Shown here one piece after another: positions 1 through 8,739 of a stretch of DNA of 64,000 bases. The translations under genes were made by a program, and so were the position numbers. Numbering within the stretch: the first letter of the stretch is position 1; each line of letters opens with the position of its first letter. Source of the DNA: Mycobacterium sp. SMC-4 (GTDB lineage Bacteria > Actinomycetota > Actinomycetes > Mycobacteriales > Mycobacteriaceae); NCBI RefSeq assembly GCF_025263265.1, contig NZ_CP079869.1, positions 4,154,001-4,218,000 of the forward strand, written 5' to 3'. Under the pieces are notes generated by a model that was not told the DNA's origin, ran no database searches, and was given only the letters and a program-made list of their open reading frames with translations.

Positions 1-681
1 CTCGGTGTGGTGGCCTGGATACGACTCGTGAGCGACCAGCCGCGGCAGGTTCGACATCTGCTGCCTGAGGTCGGCGTTGACCGCGACGGTCGACCGGTAA
101 TCGCCGAGGTAGTAGTTGAACCCCGACCACGGCTTGTCGGTCACCACCTCGTAGGTGATCGTCTCGCGTTCGGGCAGTGGGAAGGTCGCACGCACGCGGT
201 CGCGCAACGCCGAGGAGAACGCGTGAATGGCTTCCTCGAGGCGATCGGGCGGGATCTCCTCGGCCGCACGGTAGGCCTGCACCCGCTCGGCGAGCGGGCC
301 GGAGCCCCCCAACGCGTCGTCGAGCTGGGCGTGCGCCTCCCGGTACCGCTGCGGGTCGCCCTTGGTGATGCGGACGTCGAAGTAGGCCGCCACCTCGTCG
401 ACGAAACCGACCTCCTGGCCCGCGAACTTCCGACCGGCACAGGCCAGTGCGCGCAGATGCGCGCCGACGAACGCAGCGCGGTCGGCATCGAGGCCGGCGG
501 GCAGTTCGGTCTGCAGCTGTTCGGCCCGACGGGCCAGCGCCGCGGGGTCGGGCAATGGTTCGTTGTCGACCTGGCGGCGCAGTGCGGGGTCCCCGGTGAA
601 CGAGTCGACGTAACCTTCCTCGATGCGGTCGAAGCGCAGTCCGAGCATCAGGTACTCGTTGATCAGGGTGCCGGGGTCCAT
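1..681 (-). CDS. DUF885 family protein, N-terminal part (runs off left edge)
   Basis: Reading the minus strand from an ATG at 681 gives 227 codons with no stop before the window edge, so only the N-terminal portion is present. The last visible residues include [11 protein letters not shown], the HExxxGHH metal-binding signature of the DUF885 family (putative metallopeptidase-like proteins, biochemically poorly defined). Composition is normal for a soluble cytosolic protein, with no signal peptide. It diverges from coaA across only 30 bp. The start is supported by a TAGCGT -10-like hexamer at 689-694 on the minus strand placed 7 nt before the ATG, the geometry of a leaderless mycobacterial mRNA. 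The opposite-strand open frame extending 5' of coaA is a shadow of this gene. Confidence 0.85.
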   Translation of the reverse strand, partial: MDPGTLINEYLMLGLRFDRIEEGYVDSFTGDPALRRQVDNEPLPDPAALARRAEQLQTELPAGLDADRAAFVGAHLRALACAGRKFAGQEVGFVDEVAAYFDVRITKGDPQRYREAHAQLDDALGGSGPLAERVQAYRAAEEIPPDRLEEAIHAFSSALRDRVRATFPLPERETITYEVVTDKPWSGFNYYLGDYRSTVAVNADLRQQMSNLPRLVAHESYPGHHTE

Positions 682-711
682 GGCAACCACGCTAACTGCA
701 AGACTGGGCGC

Positions 712-1662
712 ATGGCTCGGCTGAGCGAACCCAGCCCCTATGTGGAGTTCGATCGAAGTCAGTGGCGGGGGCTCCGGTCCTCGACACCGCTGAAGTTGAC
801 CGAAGACGAACTGGTCAAGCTGCGTGGGCTCGGCGAGAAGATCGACCTGCTGGAAGTCGAAGAGGTCTACCTGCCCCTGGCCCGGCTGATCCATCTGCAG
901 GTCGCCGCGCGTCAGGCCCTGTTCGCCACCACCGCAGAGTTCCTCGATGACCCCGAAGGCGAGCCGCACCAGAATCCGAACCGGCCGGTGCCGTTCATCA
1001 TCGGCGTCGCGGGCAGCGTGGCGGTCGGCAAATCCACCACGGCCCGTGTGCTGCAGGCGCTGCTCGCCCGCTGGGAGCACCACCCGCGGGTCGATCTGGT
1101 GACCACCGACGGTTTCCTCTATCCGAACAAGGAGCTCGCGCGCCGGAACCTGATGCACCGCAAGGGCTTCCCGGAAAGCTATGACCGTCGTGGGTTGATG
1201 CGCTTTGTCACCGCGGTGAAATCAGGTTCCGATGCGGCGTGTGCACCGGTCTACTCTCACTTGCTCTACGACATCGTGCCGGGTGACAAGCAGATCATCG
1301 AGCATCCCGACATCCTCATCCTGGAGGGGCTCAACGTCCTGCAGACCGGCCCGGCGCTGATGGTCTCCGACCTGTTCGACTTCTCGGTCTACGTCGACGC
1401 GCGCATCGAGGACATCGAGAACTGGTACATCTCACGGTTTCTGTCGATGCGCGCCGGCGCATTCGCCAACCCGGCATCGCATTTCCACCACTACTCGACG
1501 CTGACCGATGAGCAGGCCGTGTTCGCCGCCCGCGACATCTGGCACTCCATCAACCGGCCCAATCTGATCGAGAACATCCTGCCGACCCGGCCGCGCGCGA
1601 CGCTGGTGCTGCGCAAGGATTCCGACCATTCGATCAACCGGCTGCGGCTGCGCAAGTTGTAG
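712..1662 (+). CDS. coaA: pantothenate kinase (type I, CoaA)
   Basis: CoaA phosphorylates pantothenate with ATP, the first and rate-limiting step of coenzyme A synthesis, in the cytosol. The 316-residue product matches the length and sequence of mycobacterial CoaA from the [15 protein letters not shown] start to the [10 protein letters not shown] end. A P-loop GSVAVGKS lies at about residues 101-108 and the [10 protein letters not shown] motif follows the family. The open frame continues upstream to position 7, but residues before the ATG at 712 are the antisense of the DUF885 gene and do not belong to the family. Feedback inhibition by CoA is known for type I enzymes. The stop codon sits inside a hairpin that probably terminates transcription. 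Confidence 0.97.
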   Translation: MARLSEPSPYVEFDRSQWRGLRSSTPLKLTEDELVKLRGLGEKIDLLEVEEVYLPLARLIHLQVAARQALFATTAEFLDDPEGEPHQNPNRPVPFIIGVAGSVAVGKSTTARVLQALLARWEHHPRVDLVTTDGFLYPNKELARRNLMHRKGFPESYDRRGLMRFVTAVKSGSDAACAPVYSHLLYDIVPGDKQIIEHPDILILEGLNVLQTGPALMVSDLFDFSVYVDARIEDIENWYISRFLSMRAGAFANPASHFHHYSTLTDEQAVFAARDIWHSINRPNLIENILPTRPRATLVLRKDSDHSINRLRLRKL

Positions 1663-1670
1663 CGCAGCCG
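1645..1670 (+). terminator. hairpin overlapping the coaA stop codon
   Basis: CGGCTGCGC (1645-1653) and GCGCAGCCG (1662-1670) form a perfect 9-bp stem around an 8-nt loop; the TAG stop spans loop and stem. There is no U tract, which is common for mycobacterial terminators. It lies between coaA and a convergent gene, so it could serve both. Confidence 0.5.
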
Positions 1671-1681
1671 CTGTAGTCGGA

Positions 1682-2092
1682 TCAGGCTCTGCCGATGCGG
1701 CGCACACCCTGGTACTGCAGTTCGGCCATCACCAGCGTGTAGACCCCGGTGCCCAGCACCAGCACCACGCCCATCGTGGTCAGCGGCCAGACTCCGGCGA
1801 CGACGACCACCACGGTGGCGACACTGAACAGCAGGTTGCCCACCGCCAGCACCACACCCGAGGTGCGGATGGCCGGGCGGGCAGCCAGCGCCAGCACGGC
1901 GGCCGCGAAGACGACGAAGAACGCGCCGGTCGCGTACTCGACAGCAGGCGTGGTGCCCGACAGCTCGGCCACCCTGGGCGCCAATGCCAGCAGCACGATG
2001 CCGGCCAGACCGCTGAGGATGCCATCAGCGCGCATGGCGAAACGCAGCAGGGAGTCGGTGGACTCGTTGAGGCGGGATGATGTGACGGTCAT
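1682..2092 (-). CDS. small four-helix membrane protein, function unknown
   Basis: A 136-residue protein starting MTVTSSRLNE. After about 25 polar residues it has four hydrophobic segments (about residues 25-40, 53-70, 78-97 and 101-120) and a short basic tail ending RRIGRA, so it is an integral membrane protein. I do not recognise a family beyond the many small actinobacterial membrane proteins of this layout. The frame stays open upstream to 2467 but the ATG at 2092 has an AAAGGAA ribosome binding site 8 nt upstream, and the upstream residues are arginine-rich antisense-type sequence. It is convergent with coaA and 161 bp downstream of the next minus-strand membrane gene. Confidence 0.75.
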   Translation of the reverse strand: MTVTSSRLNESTDSLLRFAMRADGILSGLAGIVLLALAPRVAELSGTTPAVEYATGAFFVVFAAAVLALAARPAIRTSGVVLAVGNLLFSVATVVVVVAGVWPLTTMGVVLVLGTGVYTLVMAELQYQGVRRIGRA

Positions 2093-2253
2093 GACGGAGA
2101 TTCCTTTCACGATGCGGATATCGGTGCGTTTGCATCCCGGTGGGCAGCTCTGCGGTGCCCGGTGGTGATGGCGGTCACGGCACCGATGCTGCGAGAAACC
2201 CACTGCCAGATCGACGACGATCGCTGCCAAACGCTGCCAACCGCAGGTCAGCG

Positions 2254-3603
2254 CTACCGCGGGGCGGCGGCGGTGCTGCGCAGATCCGTGGCGATCACCC
2301 GCGCCGCGGCGTTCTGCCAGTTGTGCAGCGAACGCTGCGGCACGTCGCTGACCAACCAGTGCCACGCCTGCCGGGCCACCGGGTCCAACCCGGCGGCGGT
2401 TGCGTTCTGCGCATAGGCCCGCACCCCGACGACGTACGGGAAATACAGCGCGTTGTAGTGCCGCCACTGCTCGGTGGTGCCGAAGTCGGCACCGTCGCGC
2501 GGCTTGAGCACGGCGATTCGTTCAGCCAGCAGCGAGCGAAGCTCGGTGGCGCGTTCCAGGGGTTGGTCCGGGGCGCCGCGGCGTGCCAGCCGCTCGTCGA
2601 TGACGGGAAGCGCGGTCAGCGGGCTGGCCACCAGCTTGGACAGGTCGCCGTAGTGGCTCAGTGCGCGCCGGGTGACCCGTATGAATGTCTGCTCGTCCAT
2701 GTCGTCGAGCGGGTTGGCGGCCCGGCGCGGCAGTGCCGCCTCGGTGCCGCGCAGCGCAGCGCGGTCGGCGCGCAGGTCCGGGGACCGTGCGAACGCCAAC
2801 CGGTCCAGGAATCCGGCCAGCGGGTCGGCCAGCACGTTGATCGCGATGGCCACCGCCAGGCTGGTGAACAGCAGCACGGTCAGTGTGGCGCTCGGACCCG
2901 CGACGGCTGACGCGATCAACACCTGGCCGCCGAACAGCACCGCCACCACCAGTGTGGCCGCGACCGAGCGCAGCATGTCTGCACGTAGCGCGTGGCCCTC
3001 GTCGAACGCGTCCCCCATCGCCACCGCGACGCCGAGCAGCGCTACATCGAAACCGGTGGCGGCCAACGCCAGTCCGCTCGGTACCAGGCCCAGCGGTATG
3101 ACCAGGATGGCGTTGCCGAGCGCGAAGAACAGCGTCGCGACAACCACGAACACCACGACCGGACCGGGCTGGGAACGCCGGATCACCGCGTGGGCCATGG
3201 CCGCCAGCGAGGGCACCGACACCGCCGCGAACAGCACCCAGTGCCCCAGCCGCAGCGGTCCAGTGACGTCTCCTGCCAGGGTTGCGCCGCAGATCGCCAG
3301 CACCGCGACCCCAGCGACCAACCCGGCGTCCCGGGAACGGTTGCGCCAGCTGTCGCGCGGACGGGACAGCTCCAGCAGCACCGCGAACCACGCCACCCCC
3401 GGCACCGCAACCAGATAGATCTCCACGGCACCGAGCACGTCCGACGAGGCCATCAGCCGCACCTCGTCCAGCGCCACCACCAGCGCGAAACTCATCAGCC
3501 CGATGGCGGCCAGAACCAGCACCGGCTTGCGGGGATCGCGGGCCAGCAGGTAGAGCCCCAGCCACCAGCTCAGGGTGAACACCACAGCCGAGAGCACCAC
3601 CAT
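2254..3603 (-). CDS. polytopic membrane protein with cytosolic C-terminal domain, unknown
   Basis: A 449-residue protein starting at the ATG at 3603 (MVVLSAVVFTLSWWLG). The first 290 residues contain about eight hydrophobic helices; the remaining 150 residues are polar and helical, beginning near PLDDMDEQTFIRVTRRALSHYG, and probably cytosolic. The frame could extend to 3726, but those residues overlap the uppS-like gene and are arginine/proline rich. With the chosen start the gene lies 2 bp after the stop of the prenyl synthase and is likely cotranscribed with it. I cannot assign a function; the layout resembles sensor-like membrane proteins lacking a recognisable enzymatic domain. Confidence 0.75.
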   Translation of the reverse strand: MVVLSAVVFTLSWWLGLYLLARDPRKPVLVLAAIGLMSFALVVALDEVRLMASSDVLGAVEIYLVAVPGVAWFAVLLELSRPRDSWRNRSRDAGLVAGVAVLAICGATLAGDVTGPLRLGHWVLFAAVSVPSLAAMAHAVIRRSQPGPVVVFVVVATLFFALGNAILVIPLGLVPSGLALAATGFDVALLGVAVAMGDAFDEGHALRADMLRSVAATLVVAVLFGGQVLIASAVAGPSATLTVLLFTSLAVAIAINVLADPLAGFLDRLAFARSPDLRADRAALRGTEAALPRRAANPLDDMDEQTFIRVTRRALSHYGDLSKLVASPLTALPVIDERLARRGAPDQPLERATELRSLLAERIAVLKPRDGADFGTTEQWRHYNALYFPYVVGVRAYAQNATAAGLDPVARQAWHWLVSDVPQRSLHNWQNAAARVIATDLRSTAAAPR

Positions 3604-3605
3604 GG

Positions 3606-4400
3606 TTACCGCCCGTAGCGGCGGTGCCGGGCGCTGTAGTCGCGGACCGCGCGCAGGAAGTCGACGCGACGGAACTCCGGCCAGTAGGCCTCGGTGAACC
3701 ACATCTCTGAGTACGCGCTCTGCCACAGCAGAAAGCCCGACAGCCGTTGTTCGCCGGAGGTCCGGATCACCAGATCCGGGTCCGGCTGGCCGGAGGTGTA
3801 AAGATTCTCCGAAATCGCCTCGGCGGTAACAGCTTCCACGAGTTGCTCGCCGGTGGCGCCGTTGGCGATCTGCTTGCTGAGCAGCGCCCGCACCGCATCG
3901 ACGATCTCCTGGCGCCCGCCGTAGCCGACGGCGACGTTGACGTGAAAGGAGGCGGTGCGGGCATCAGCGGTCGAGGACACCGCGTCACGCAACCGGCGCG
4001 CGGGTTCCTCGCCGATGAGCTCCAGATCGCCGACGGTGCGAACGCTCCACCGGTTGGCCGGCGCGCAGATCTCCTCGACCACCTCGGTGATGATCTCGAT
4101 CAGCGCCGAGAGTTCTTCGGGCTCGCGCCGCAGATTCTCCGTCGAGAGCAGATACACAGTGGCCATCTCGATGCCGATTTCGTCACACCAGCGCAGCATC
4201 TCGGCGATCTTGCGGGCGCCGGCCCGATAGCCGTAGCTGACGTCGTCGTGGCCGACTTCACGGGCCCAGCGGCGGTTCCCGTCACACAGGACCGCGATGT
4301 GACGCGGTAGCTCTGAACGCGACGGCGACAACCCCAGACGCAGACGCATCTCGTAGAGCCGATACGCCGGCCCTTTGAGGCGCCGCGGAATGAGGTCCAC
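3606..4400 (-). CDS. short-chain Z-isoprenyl diphosphate synthase (Rv1086-like)
   Basis: A cis-prenyltransferase of 264 residues. [13 protein letters not shown] near the N-terminus carries the catalytic Asp and pyrophosphate-binding Arg residues, and [15 protein letters not shown] with the following SAYSE is the conserved C-terminal block. It is close to M. tuberculosis Rv1086, which makes omega,E,Z-farnesyl diphosphate from isopentenyl and geranyl diphosphates, a precursor of decaprenyl phosphate used in cell-wall arabinogalactan synthesis. The GTG at 4400 reproduces the N-terminus of the homologue ([17 protein letters not shown]); a TTG at 4436 would leave only 20 bp before the divergent gene. 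It is followed by the membrane gene ending at 2254, and diverges from the hemolysin III gene as in M. tuberculosis. Confidence 0.9.
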   Translation of the reverse strand: MDLIPRRLKGPAYRLYEMRLRLGLSPSRSELPRHIAVLCDGNRRWAREVGHDDVSYGYRAGARKIAEMLRWCDEIGIEMATVYLLSTENLRREPEELSALIEIITEVVEEICAPANRWSVRTVGDLELIGEEPARRLRDAVSSTADARTASFHVNVAVGYGGRQEIVDAVRALLSKQIANGATGEQLVEAVTAEAISENLYTSGQPDPDLVIRTSGEQRLSGFLLWQSAYSEMWFTEAYWPEFRRVDFLRAVRDYSARHRRYGR

Positions 4401-4456
4401 GATCGTCCAGACTACTGTTGGCGCCGGAAGCCCCAAAGCCGCTCAGCGGAGGTGAT

Positions 4457-5197
4457 ATGCCGACATCACTCGAACCGTGGTACACCGCCGACTCACCGCG
4501 GGAGCCCTGGGAACCCGAAGATCTGCCCGAGGCCGTCGCTGACGGGGTCGCCCACTTCCTGGGTAAACCACGGTTGCGCGGCTGGATCCATGTGTACTCG
4601 GCGATCATCGCGGTGATCGCCGGCGCGGCGCTGGTCGCCGTGTCGTGGTCGCTGGAGTCGATGCGGGCCGGCATCGCCACGCTGATCTACACCCTGACGA
4701 TCGTGGCGATGTTCGCCGTCAGCGGGGTCTATCACCGGGTCAACTGGACGTCGGCTACCGCACGCAAGTGGATGAAGCGCGCCGATCACTCGATGATCTT
4801 CGTGTTCATCGCCGGCAGCTACACGCCGTTCGCGCTGCTGGCGCTGCCCGAACGCGACGGCATGACGTTGTTCTGGATCGTGTGGGGCGGCGCATTGGCC
4901 GGGGTGGCGTTGAAGATGCTGTGGCCGTCCTCACCGCGCTGGCTGGGCGTGCCGCTCTACATCCTGCTGGGCTGGGTCGCGGTGTGGTTCATCGGGCCCA
5001 TCGCCCACGGCGCGGGCGTGGCCGCGGTCGTGCTGCTGATCGTCGGCGGCGTGCTCTACAGCGTCGGAGGTGTCCTCTATGCGCTCAAGTGGCCGAACCC
5101 GTGGCCGACGACGTTCGGCCACCATGAGTTCTTCCACGCGTGCACCGCGGTGGCGGCGATCTGCCACTACGTCGCCATGTGGTTCGCCGTATTCTGA
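4457..5197 (+). CDS. hemolysin III family (TrhA/YqfA-like) membrane protein
   Basis: A 246-residue seven-helix membrane protein of the hemolysin III/PAQR superfamily, homologous to the M. tuberculosis protein Rv1085c beside Rv1086. Family signatures are visible: the SGVYHR motif after the second helix, the [18 protein letters not shown] block and the C-terminal [17 protein letters not shown] histidine motif, whose His residues bind a metal in PAQR proteins. Despite the name, a hemolytic role is not established; bacterial members have been linked to membrane energetics. The ATG at 4457 follows GGAGGTG closely; an upstream alternative at 4418 lacks a comparable site. Confidence 0.92.
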   Translation: MPTSLEPWYTADSPREPWEPEDLPEAVADGVAHFLGKPRLRGWIHVYSAIIAVIAGAALVAVSWSLESMRAGIATLIYTLTIVAMFAVSGVYHRVNWTSATARKWMKRADHSMIFVFIAGSYTPFALLALPERDGMTLFWIVWGGALAGVALKMLWPSSPRWLGVPLYILLGWVAVWFIGPIAHGAGVAAVVLLIVGGVLYSVGGVLYALKWPNPWPTTFGHHEFFHACTAVAAICHYVAMWFAVF

Positions 5198-5206
5198 GCG
5201 GCTTCG

Positions 5207-5572
5207 CTATAGCTGGGTGATGTTCTGCGGGCCCCAGTATGCCTTCATCGAGGTGATCTGCCCGTCGGCGTTGAACGCCATCACCTCGATCGGCTCGATC
5301 CGCATCGTCCCCACGGTGATCGCGAAGACGAATGCGGCCTCGTGGCCACCTGCGCGGAACGACAGCAGCTCGGTCTTGAGCTCGGCACCTTCGGCGTTCT
5401 TGTAGAACCCGGCGATGGCCTGGCGGCCGATGTGCACCTCGCCGCCGCCCACCGGATCCTCGAGCGTGGCGTCCTCGGCATAGAGCGCGGCGACATCGTC
5501 GGCCGTGCCGGTGGCGACGGTGTCGAGGTAACGCGTGACCAGTTTCTGCAGGGCGTCGGGCTCAAAGCTCAT
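5207..5572 (-). CDS. NTF2-fold protein similar to steroid delta-isomerase
   Basis: A 121-residue protein with the ketosteroid isomerase/SnoaL fold. The pattern LVTRYLDTVATGTADDVAALYAEDA followed by TLEDPVGG, then KNAEGAELKTELL, an AAFVFAITVG strand and a FNADGQITSMKAYWGPQNI end parallels bacterial steroid delta-isomerase along its whole length, including the VEDPVG-like segment. Whether the catalytic Tyr/Asp pair of true isomerases is complete I cannot confirm by eye, so an isomerase role is inference. The start MSFEPDALQ at 5572 is chosen because the longer frame upstream is proline/arginine-rich antisense of the neighbour. It is convergent with the hemolysin III gene (9 bp gap) and follows the mca operon. 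Confidence 0.8.
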   Translation of the reverse strand: MSFEPDALQKLVTRYLDTVATGTADDVAALYAEDATLEDPVGGGEVHIGRQAIAGFYKNAEGAELKTELLSFRAGGHEAAFVFAITVGTMRIEPIEVMAFNADGQITSMKAYWGPQNITQL

Positions 5573-5612
5573 GTGCGGCAGGCTACACAACGCCCCGCGA
5601 CCCGACAGCAGA

Positions 5613-5942
5613 TCAGTCCGGGTCGCGCTGCACGCCGTCGGCCGGTGACCCGGTCGACAGGTCGGGGTCGGCACCGCGGGAATTGCCGGCACCGGTGTCC
5701 CCCGGCGCCGCGCCCTTGCCGGTGTCCTCGTCGGTGTCGGTGTCGGTGTCGAACGACTTCGGCAGCCTGCGCAGGTGCCGGTTCATCGACCACACCAGCA
5801 CGAAGGTACCGATCAGCAGCAGCACCACGATCGTCAACCCGAACGGGCTGGCTTTACCGAAATCCGGGCCGGTCTGGCGCGGTTCATCCTGTGCCAGTAC
5901 CTCGGTGACGAGCTGCAGACCCGTCATCAGCACATCGTTCAT
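5613..5942 (-). CDS. small single-pass membrane protein (Rv1083-like)
   Basis: A 109-residue protein with one hydrophobic segment (about residues 35-53, [18 protein letters not shown]), a short basic stretch [12 protein letters not shown] and a long acidic, Asp/Thr-rich disordered tail. Position and layout match Rv1083, the gene after mca in M. tuberculosis. Its ATG overlaps the mca stop by 4 bp (ATGA), so translation is probably coupled. No function is known; the tail composition suggests a flexible cytosolic region after the membrane anchor. Confidence 0.8.
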   Translation of the reverse strand: MNDVLMTGLQLVTEVLAQDEPRQTGPDFGKASPFGLTIVVLLLIGTFVLVWSMNRHLRRLPKSFDTDTDTDEDTGKGAAPGDTGAGNSRGADPDLSTGSPADGVQRDPD

Positions 5943-6811
5943 GGGCGTCCCTCGATTCCGGCGAACAGGTCGCTCTCGGGCAACCGCACCGGGACCCTCG
6001 AGCGCGCCAACTCGAATTCCTCAGTCGGCCAGAGGCGTTGCTGCCATTCCATAGGTGTGGTGAAGAAGAAACTCTTCGGGTCGATCTGGGTGGCGTGCGC
6101 CAGCAGCGCCTCGTCACGGACCGGGAAGTACTTCGCGCACTCGATCCGCGTGGTCACCCGCTTGCCCAACAGATCCTCGTCGGGGTCCCAGCTGGCGAGC
6201 CACTTGCCGAACGGCCCCTCTTCGCCGTGTTTGGTGAACTCGTCCTGCAGCACCTGCATCCGCTGCCGCAGGAATCCGTGGTTGTAGTAGAGCTTGGCCA
6301 CGCTCCACGGTTCCCCGGCCTCGGGATACAGCCGGTGATCGGCGGCTGCTTCGTAGGCCGCAATCGAGACCTGATGGCAGGCGATGTGATCCGGGTGCGG
6401 ATAGCCGCCGTGCTCGTCGTAGGTGGTCATGACGTGGGGCCTGAACTCGCGCACCACCCGCACCAGCCCCTCGGTGGGCACCTCCAGCGGCTCCAGGGCG
6501 AAACAGCCCTCCGGCAGTGGCGGCGTCGGATCGCCTTCGGGCAGCCCCGAGTCGACGAAGCCGAGCCAGTGATGCTCGACACCGAGGATCCGCGCCGCCT
6601 TGGCCATCTCGTCACGCCTGATCTCGGTCATCCTGCCGTGGACCTCGGGCAGGTCCATTGCGGGGTTGAGAATGTCACCACGCTCACCACCTGTCAGCGT
6701 CACCACCATGACGCGCACGCCCTCGTCGACGTATCGCGCCATCGTGGCTGCGCCCTTGCTGGACTCGTCGTCCGGATGGGCGTGCACGGCCATCAACCGC
6801 AGTTCGCTCAA
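5939..6811 (-). CDS. mca: mycothiol S-conjugate amidase
   Basis: Mca hydrolyses mycothiol S-conjugates to glucosaminyl-inositol and mercapturic acids, a zinc-dependent cytosolic detoxification step. The 290-residue product begins [17 protein letters not shown], where AHPDDE supplies zinc ligands, and HPDH at about residue 142 supplies the third ligand; [16 protein letters not shown] and the [10 protein letters not shown] block are typical. The start is a TTG at 6811, the position equivalent to the M. tuberculosis start, with AGAGGAAA as ribosome binding site; the longer upstream frame is Arg/Ser-rich non-homologous sequence. It shares an ATGA overlap with the downstream membrane protein. Confidence 0.96.
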   Translation of the reverse strand: MSELRLMAVHAHPDDESSKGAATMARYVDEGVRVMVVTLTGGERGDILNPAMDLPEVHGRMTEIRRDEMAKAARILGVEHHWLGFVDSGLPEGDPTPPLPEGCFALEPLEVPTEGLVRVVREFRPHVMTTYDEHGGYPHPDHIACHQVSIAAYEAAADHRLYPEAGEPWSVAKLYYNHGFLRQRMQVLQDEFTKHGEEGPFGKWLASWDPDEDLLGKRVTTRIECAKYFPVRDEALLAHATQIDPKSFFFTTPMEWQQRLWPTEEFELARSRVPVRLPESDLFAGIEGRP

Positions 6812-6916
6812 CCTGTTTCCTCTTAGCTGCTCACTCGCTCGGGCACTCACGCAACGATTCAACCGTCGCGATGGCCTTATAGTTCCAGTCCTAGTAGACC
6901 TATCCGACCGACGGGC

Positions 6917-7354
6917 ATGCAAAACGAGATGATCGAACGTCCCGCCGCCCGCTACGGACGGCAGCAGCTGAGCTCCGGCAAGCGCCGATTGATCACCGCG
7001 CTGCTGACGGCGCTGGTGGTGATCGCCGGCGTGGGCATCGCGGCGGTCGGGTTCGACCGGCTCGGCAGCCCCGAGGTCGAGGGCGAGATCGGCGGTTACC
7101 GCCTCGTCGACGAATCCACCGTCGAAGTCACCCTCAGCGTCACCCGCAAAGACCCGTCCCAGCCCGTCGTGTGCATCGTGCGGGCCCGCTCCTACGACGG
7201 CGACGAGGTGGGCCGGCGCGAGGTGTTGGTGGCACCGGCGTCAGAGTCAACGGTGCAGGTCACCACCGTTGTGAAGACGAGCAAACCTCCAGTCGTCGGG
7301 GACGTCTACGGGTGCGGCGCCGAGGTGCCGGCCTACCTCGATTACCCGGGCTGA
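6917..7354 (+). CDS. DUF4307 membrane protein (Rv1081c-like)
   Basis: A 145-residue protein with a basic N-terminus, one transmembrane helix (about residues 25-45, [20 protein letters not shown]) and a C-terminal beta-rich extracytoplasmic domain ([20 protein letters not shown] ... [18 protein letters not shown]) with conserved Cys residues. This is the DUF4307 family, found next to mca and greA in mycobacteria. It diverges from mca across about 105 bp; a TATAGT hexamer at 6878-6883 is a plausible -10 for it. Function unknown. Confidence 0.85.
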   Translation: MQNEMIERPAARYGRQQLSSGKRRLITALLTALVVIAGVGIAAVGFDRLGSPEVEGEIGGYRLVDESTVEVTLSVTRKDPSQPVVCIVRARSYDGDEVGRREVLVAPASESTVQVTTVVKTSKPPVVGDVYGCGAEVPAYLDYPG

Positions 7355-7413
7355 CCTGGCGCGCAACCAACGGCAGACAGCGAGATTCCGAACTCCGGGT
7401 GGCCCGGCGGTGC

Positions 7414-7502
7414 TACGATGGAGCGATACACGGTTCCAGCTGGGGCCGTGTATTGCTGCATCTGGGCGCCGAGACCGGTGCGTCCGCGCGCGGCAATACA
7501 CG
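7414..7502 (+). promoter_or_regulatory. greA promoter and alternative-hairpin leader
   Basis: A TACGAT -10-like hexamer at 7414-7419 would start transcription near 7425, leaving a leader of roughly 158 nt before greA. Within it ATACACGG (7426-7433) can pair with CCGTGTAT (7446-7453); the same downstream strand, CGTGTATTGC (7447-7456), can instead pair over 10 bp with GCAATACACG (7493-7502). The two hairpins are mutually exclusive, as in attenuators or other conformational switches. Confidence 0.45.
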
Positions 7503-7582
7503 CAGCACAGCCCCGGCGCCGTGTCCCCGGGGATCTTCTTACGCACACAGCGCGGAAGCGACAACGACAGGAGCGCGACGAC

Positions 7583-8077
7583 ATGACCGACACCCAGGTC
7601 ACCTGGCTCACCGAAGAGGCATACGACCGGCTGAAAGCTGAACTCGACCAGCTGATCGCCAACCGGCCCGTGATCGCTGCCGAGATCAACGATCGTCGTG
7701 AAGAGGGCGACCTGCGAGAAAACGGCGGCTACCACGCTGCGCGCGAAGAGCAGGGCCAGCAGGAAGCCCGCATCCGTCAGCTGCAGGAACTGCTCAACAA
7801 CGCCAAGGTCGGCGAGGCTCCCACCCAGTCCGGGGTGGCGCTGCCCGGCTCGGTGGTCACCGTCTACTACGACGAGGACAAAAACGACACCGAGACGTTC
7901 CTGATCGCGACCCGCCAGGAAGGGGTCAGCGACGGCAAGCTCGAGGTGTACTCGCCGAACTCCCCGTTGGGCGGCGCGCTCATCGACGCCAAGGTCGGCG
8001 AGACCCGCCAGTACATGGTGCCCAGCGGCAGCACCGTCAAGGTCACGCTGGTCAGTGCCGAGCCCTATCACGGTTGA
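7583..8077 (+). CDS. greA: transcription elongation factor GreA
   Basis: GreA enters the RNA polymerase secondary channel and stimulates cleavage of backtracked RNA. The 164-residue protein has the N-terminal coiled coil ([18 protein letters not shown] ... [18 protein letters not shown], where the D/E residues at the tip act in cleavage) and a C-terminal FKBP-like domain. The ATG at 7583 has CAGGAG about 11 nt upstream; the longer upstream frame from 7418 is the structured leader. The stop overlaps the TTG of the downstream GPP34 gene, so the two are translationally coupled. Confidence 0.97.
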   Translation: MTDTQVTWLTEEAYDRLKAELDQLIANRPVIAAEINDRREEGDLRENGGYHAAREEQGQQEARIRQLQELLNNAKVGEAPTQSGVALPGSVVTVYYDEDKNDTETFLIATRQEGVSDGKLEVYSPNSPLGGALIDAKVGETRQYMVPSGSTVKVTLVSAEPYHG

Positions 8078-8739
8078 TCGCCGAGGACCTGCTCCTGCTG
8101 CTGCTCGACAACGCGTCGGCGCAGCCCGCACTGGACCAGCCGCGCCTCGACCACGTGTTGGCGGCCGCCGTGCTGCTCGATCTGGCCTACCAATGTCGGA
8201 TCCGGCCCGCCGCCACGGGTGATCCGGCACCGCCGGGCGCGCTGATCGCTCTGGCCGCACCCGGCCCGGTCCACCCGGTCGCTGCCCCTGCGCTGGATCT
8301 GCTGCGCTCTCGGCCGCTCTCGGCGGGCCCAGCGCTGAAGAAGGTGAGCAGACATGCCCGCGACCGACTGGTCGCGCACTTGGAGGCGACCGGCCAGATC
8401 GCCCGAGTGCCGTTGTCGGATAGTCGGTTCCGACGCAGCTTCGCGCTGCCGCTGACCGACCGCACCCGGCCGGGCGCGGCGCGGGCGGCACTGCTGGCTG
8501 CGCTGTTCGAACGCCAACCGCCGGCGCCGGTCACCGCGGCGATCGTCACCGTCCTGCACGCCGTCGACGGCCTCGGTGCGCTGCTGAGCCTCAACGATCG
8601 CGGCTGGCGCTGGGTGCATGCCCGCGCCGGCGAGATCGCCGCCGGCAGCTGGGTCGACGAGTCACCGTCGGGTCTGGCCGAAGTGAACCTTGCGGTCACC
8701 GCCGCCGCGGTCCGCCCCGCGCTGGCGGGCCTGAGTTAA
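8074..8739 (+). CDS. GPP34 (GOLPH3-like) family protein
   Basis: A 221-residue protein of the Golgi phosphoprotein 3-like family widespread in actinobacteria. The start [12 protein letters not shown] and the following [15 protein letters not shown] are characteristic; further on [21 protein letters not shown] and the [13 protein letters not shown] motif match the family. Eukaryotic GOLPH3 binds phosphoinositides; the bacterial role is not established. The TTG start at 8074 overlaps the greA TGA by one frame-shifted step, implying coupling. Its 3' end overlaps the convergent metB end by 4 bp. The usual partner of greA in M. tuberculosis is not this gene, so it is a local insertion relative to that genome. 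Confidence 0.85.
   Translation: MIAEDLLLLLLDNASAQPALDQPRLDHVLAAAVLLDLAYQCRIRPAATGDPAPPGALIALAAPGPVHPVAAPALDLLRSRPLSAGPALKKVSRHARDRLVAHLEATGQIARVPLSDSRFRRSFALPLTDRTRPGAARAALLAALFERQPPAPVTAAIVTVLHAVDGLGALLSLNDRGWRWVHARAGEIAAGSWVDESPSGLAEVNLAVTAAAVRPALAGLS

Noticed and set aside
7..711. In-frame N-terminal extension of coaA on the plus strand
   Set aside because: The opposite strand encodes a DUF885 protein with a HExxxGHH motif; CoaA homologues start at the ATG at 712.
1682..2467. 261-codon version of the small membrane protein
   Set aside because: Residues before the ATG at 2092 are Arg-rich and lack homology; a good ribosome site precedes 2092.
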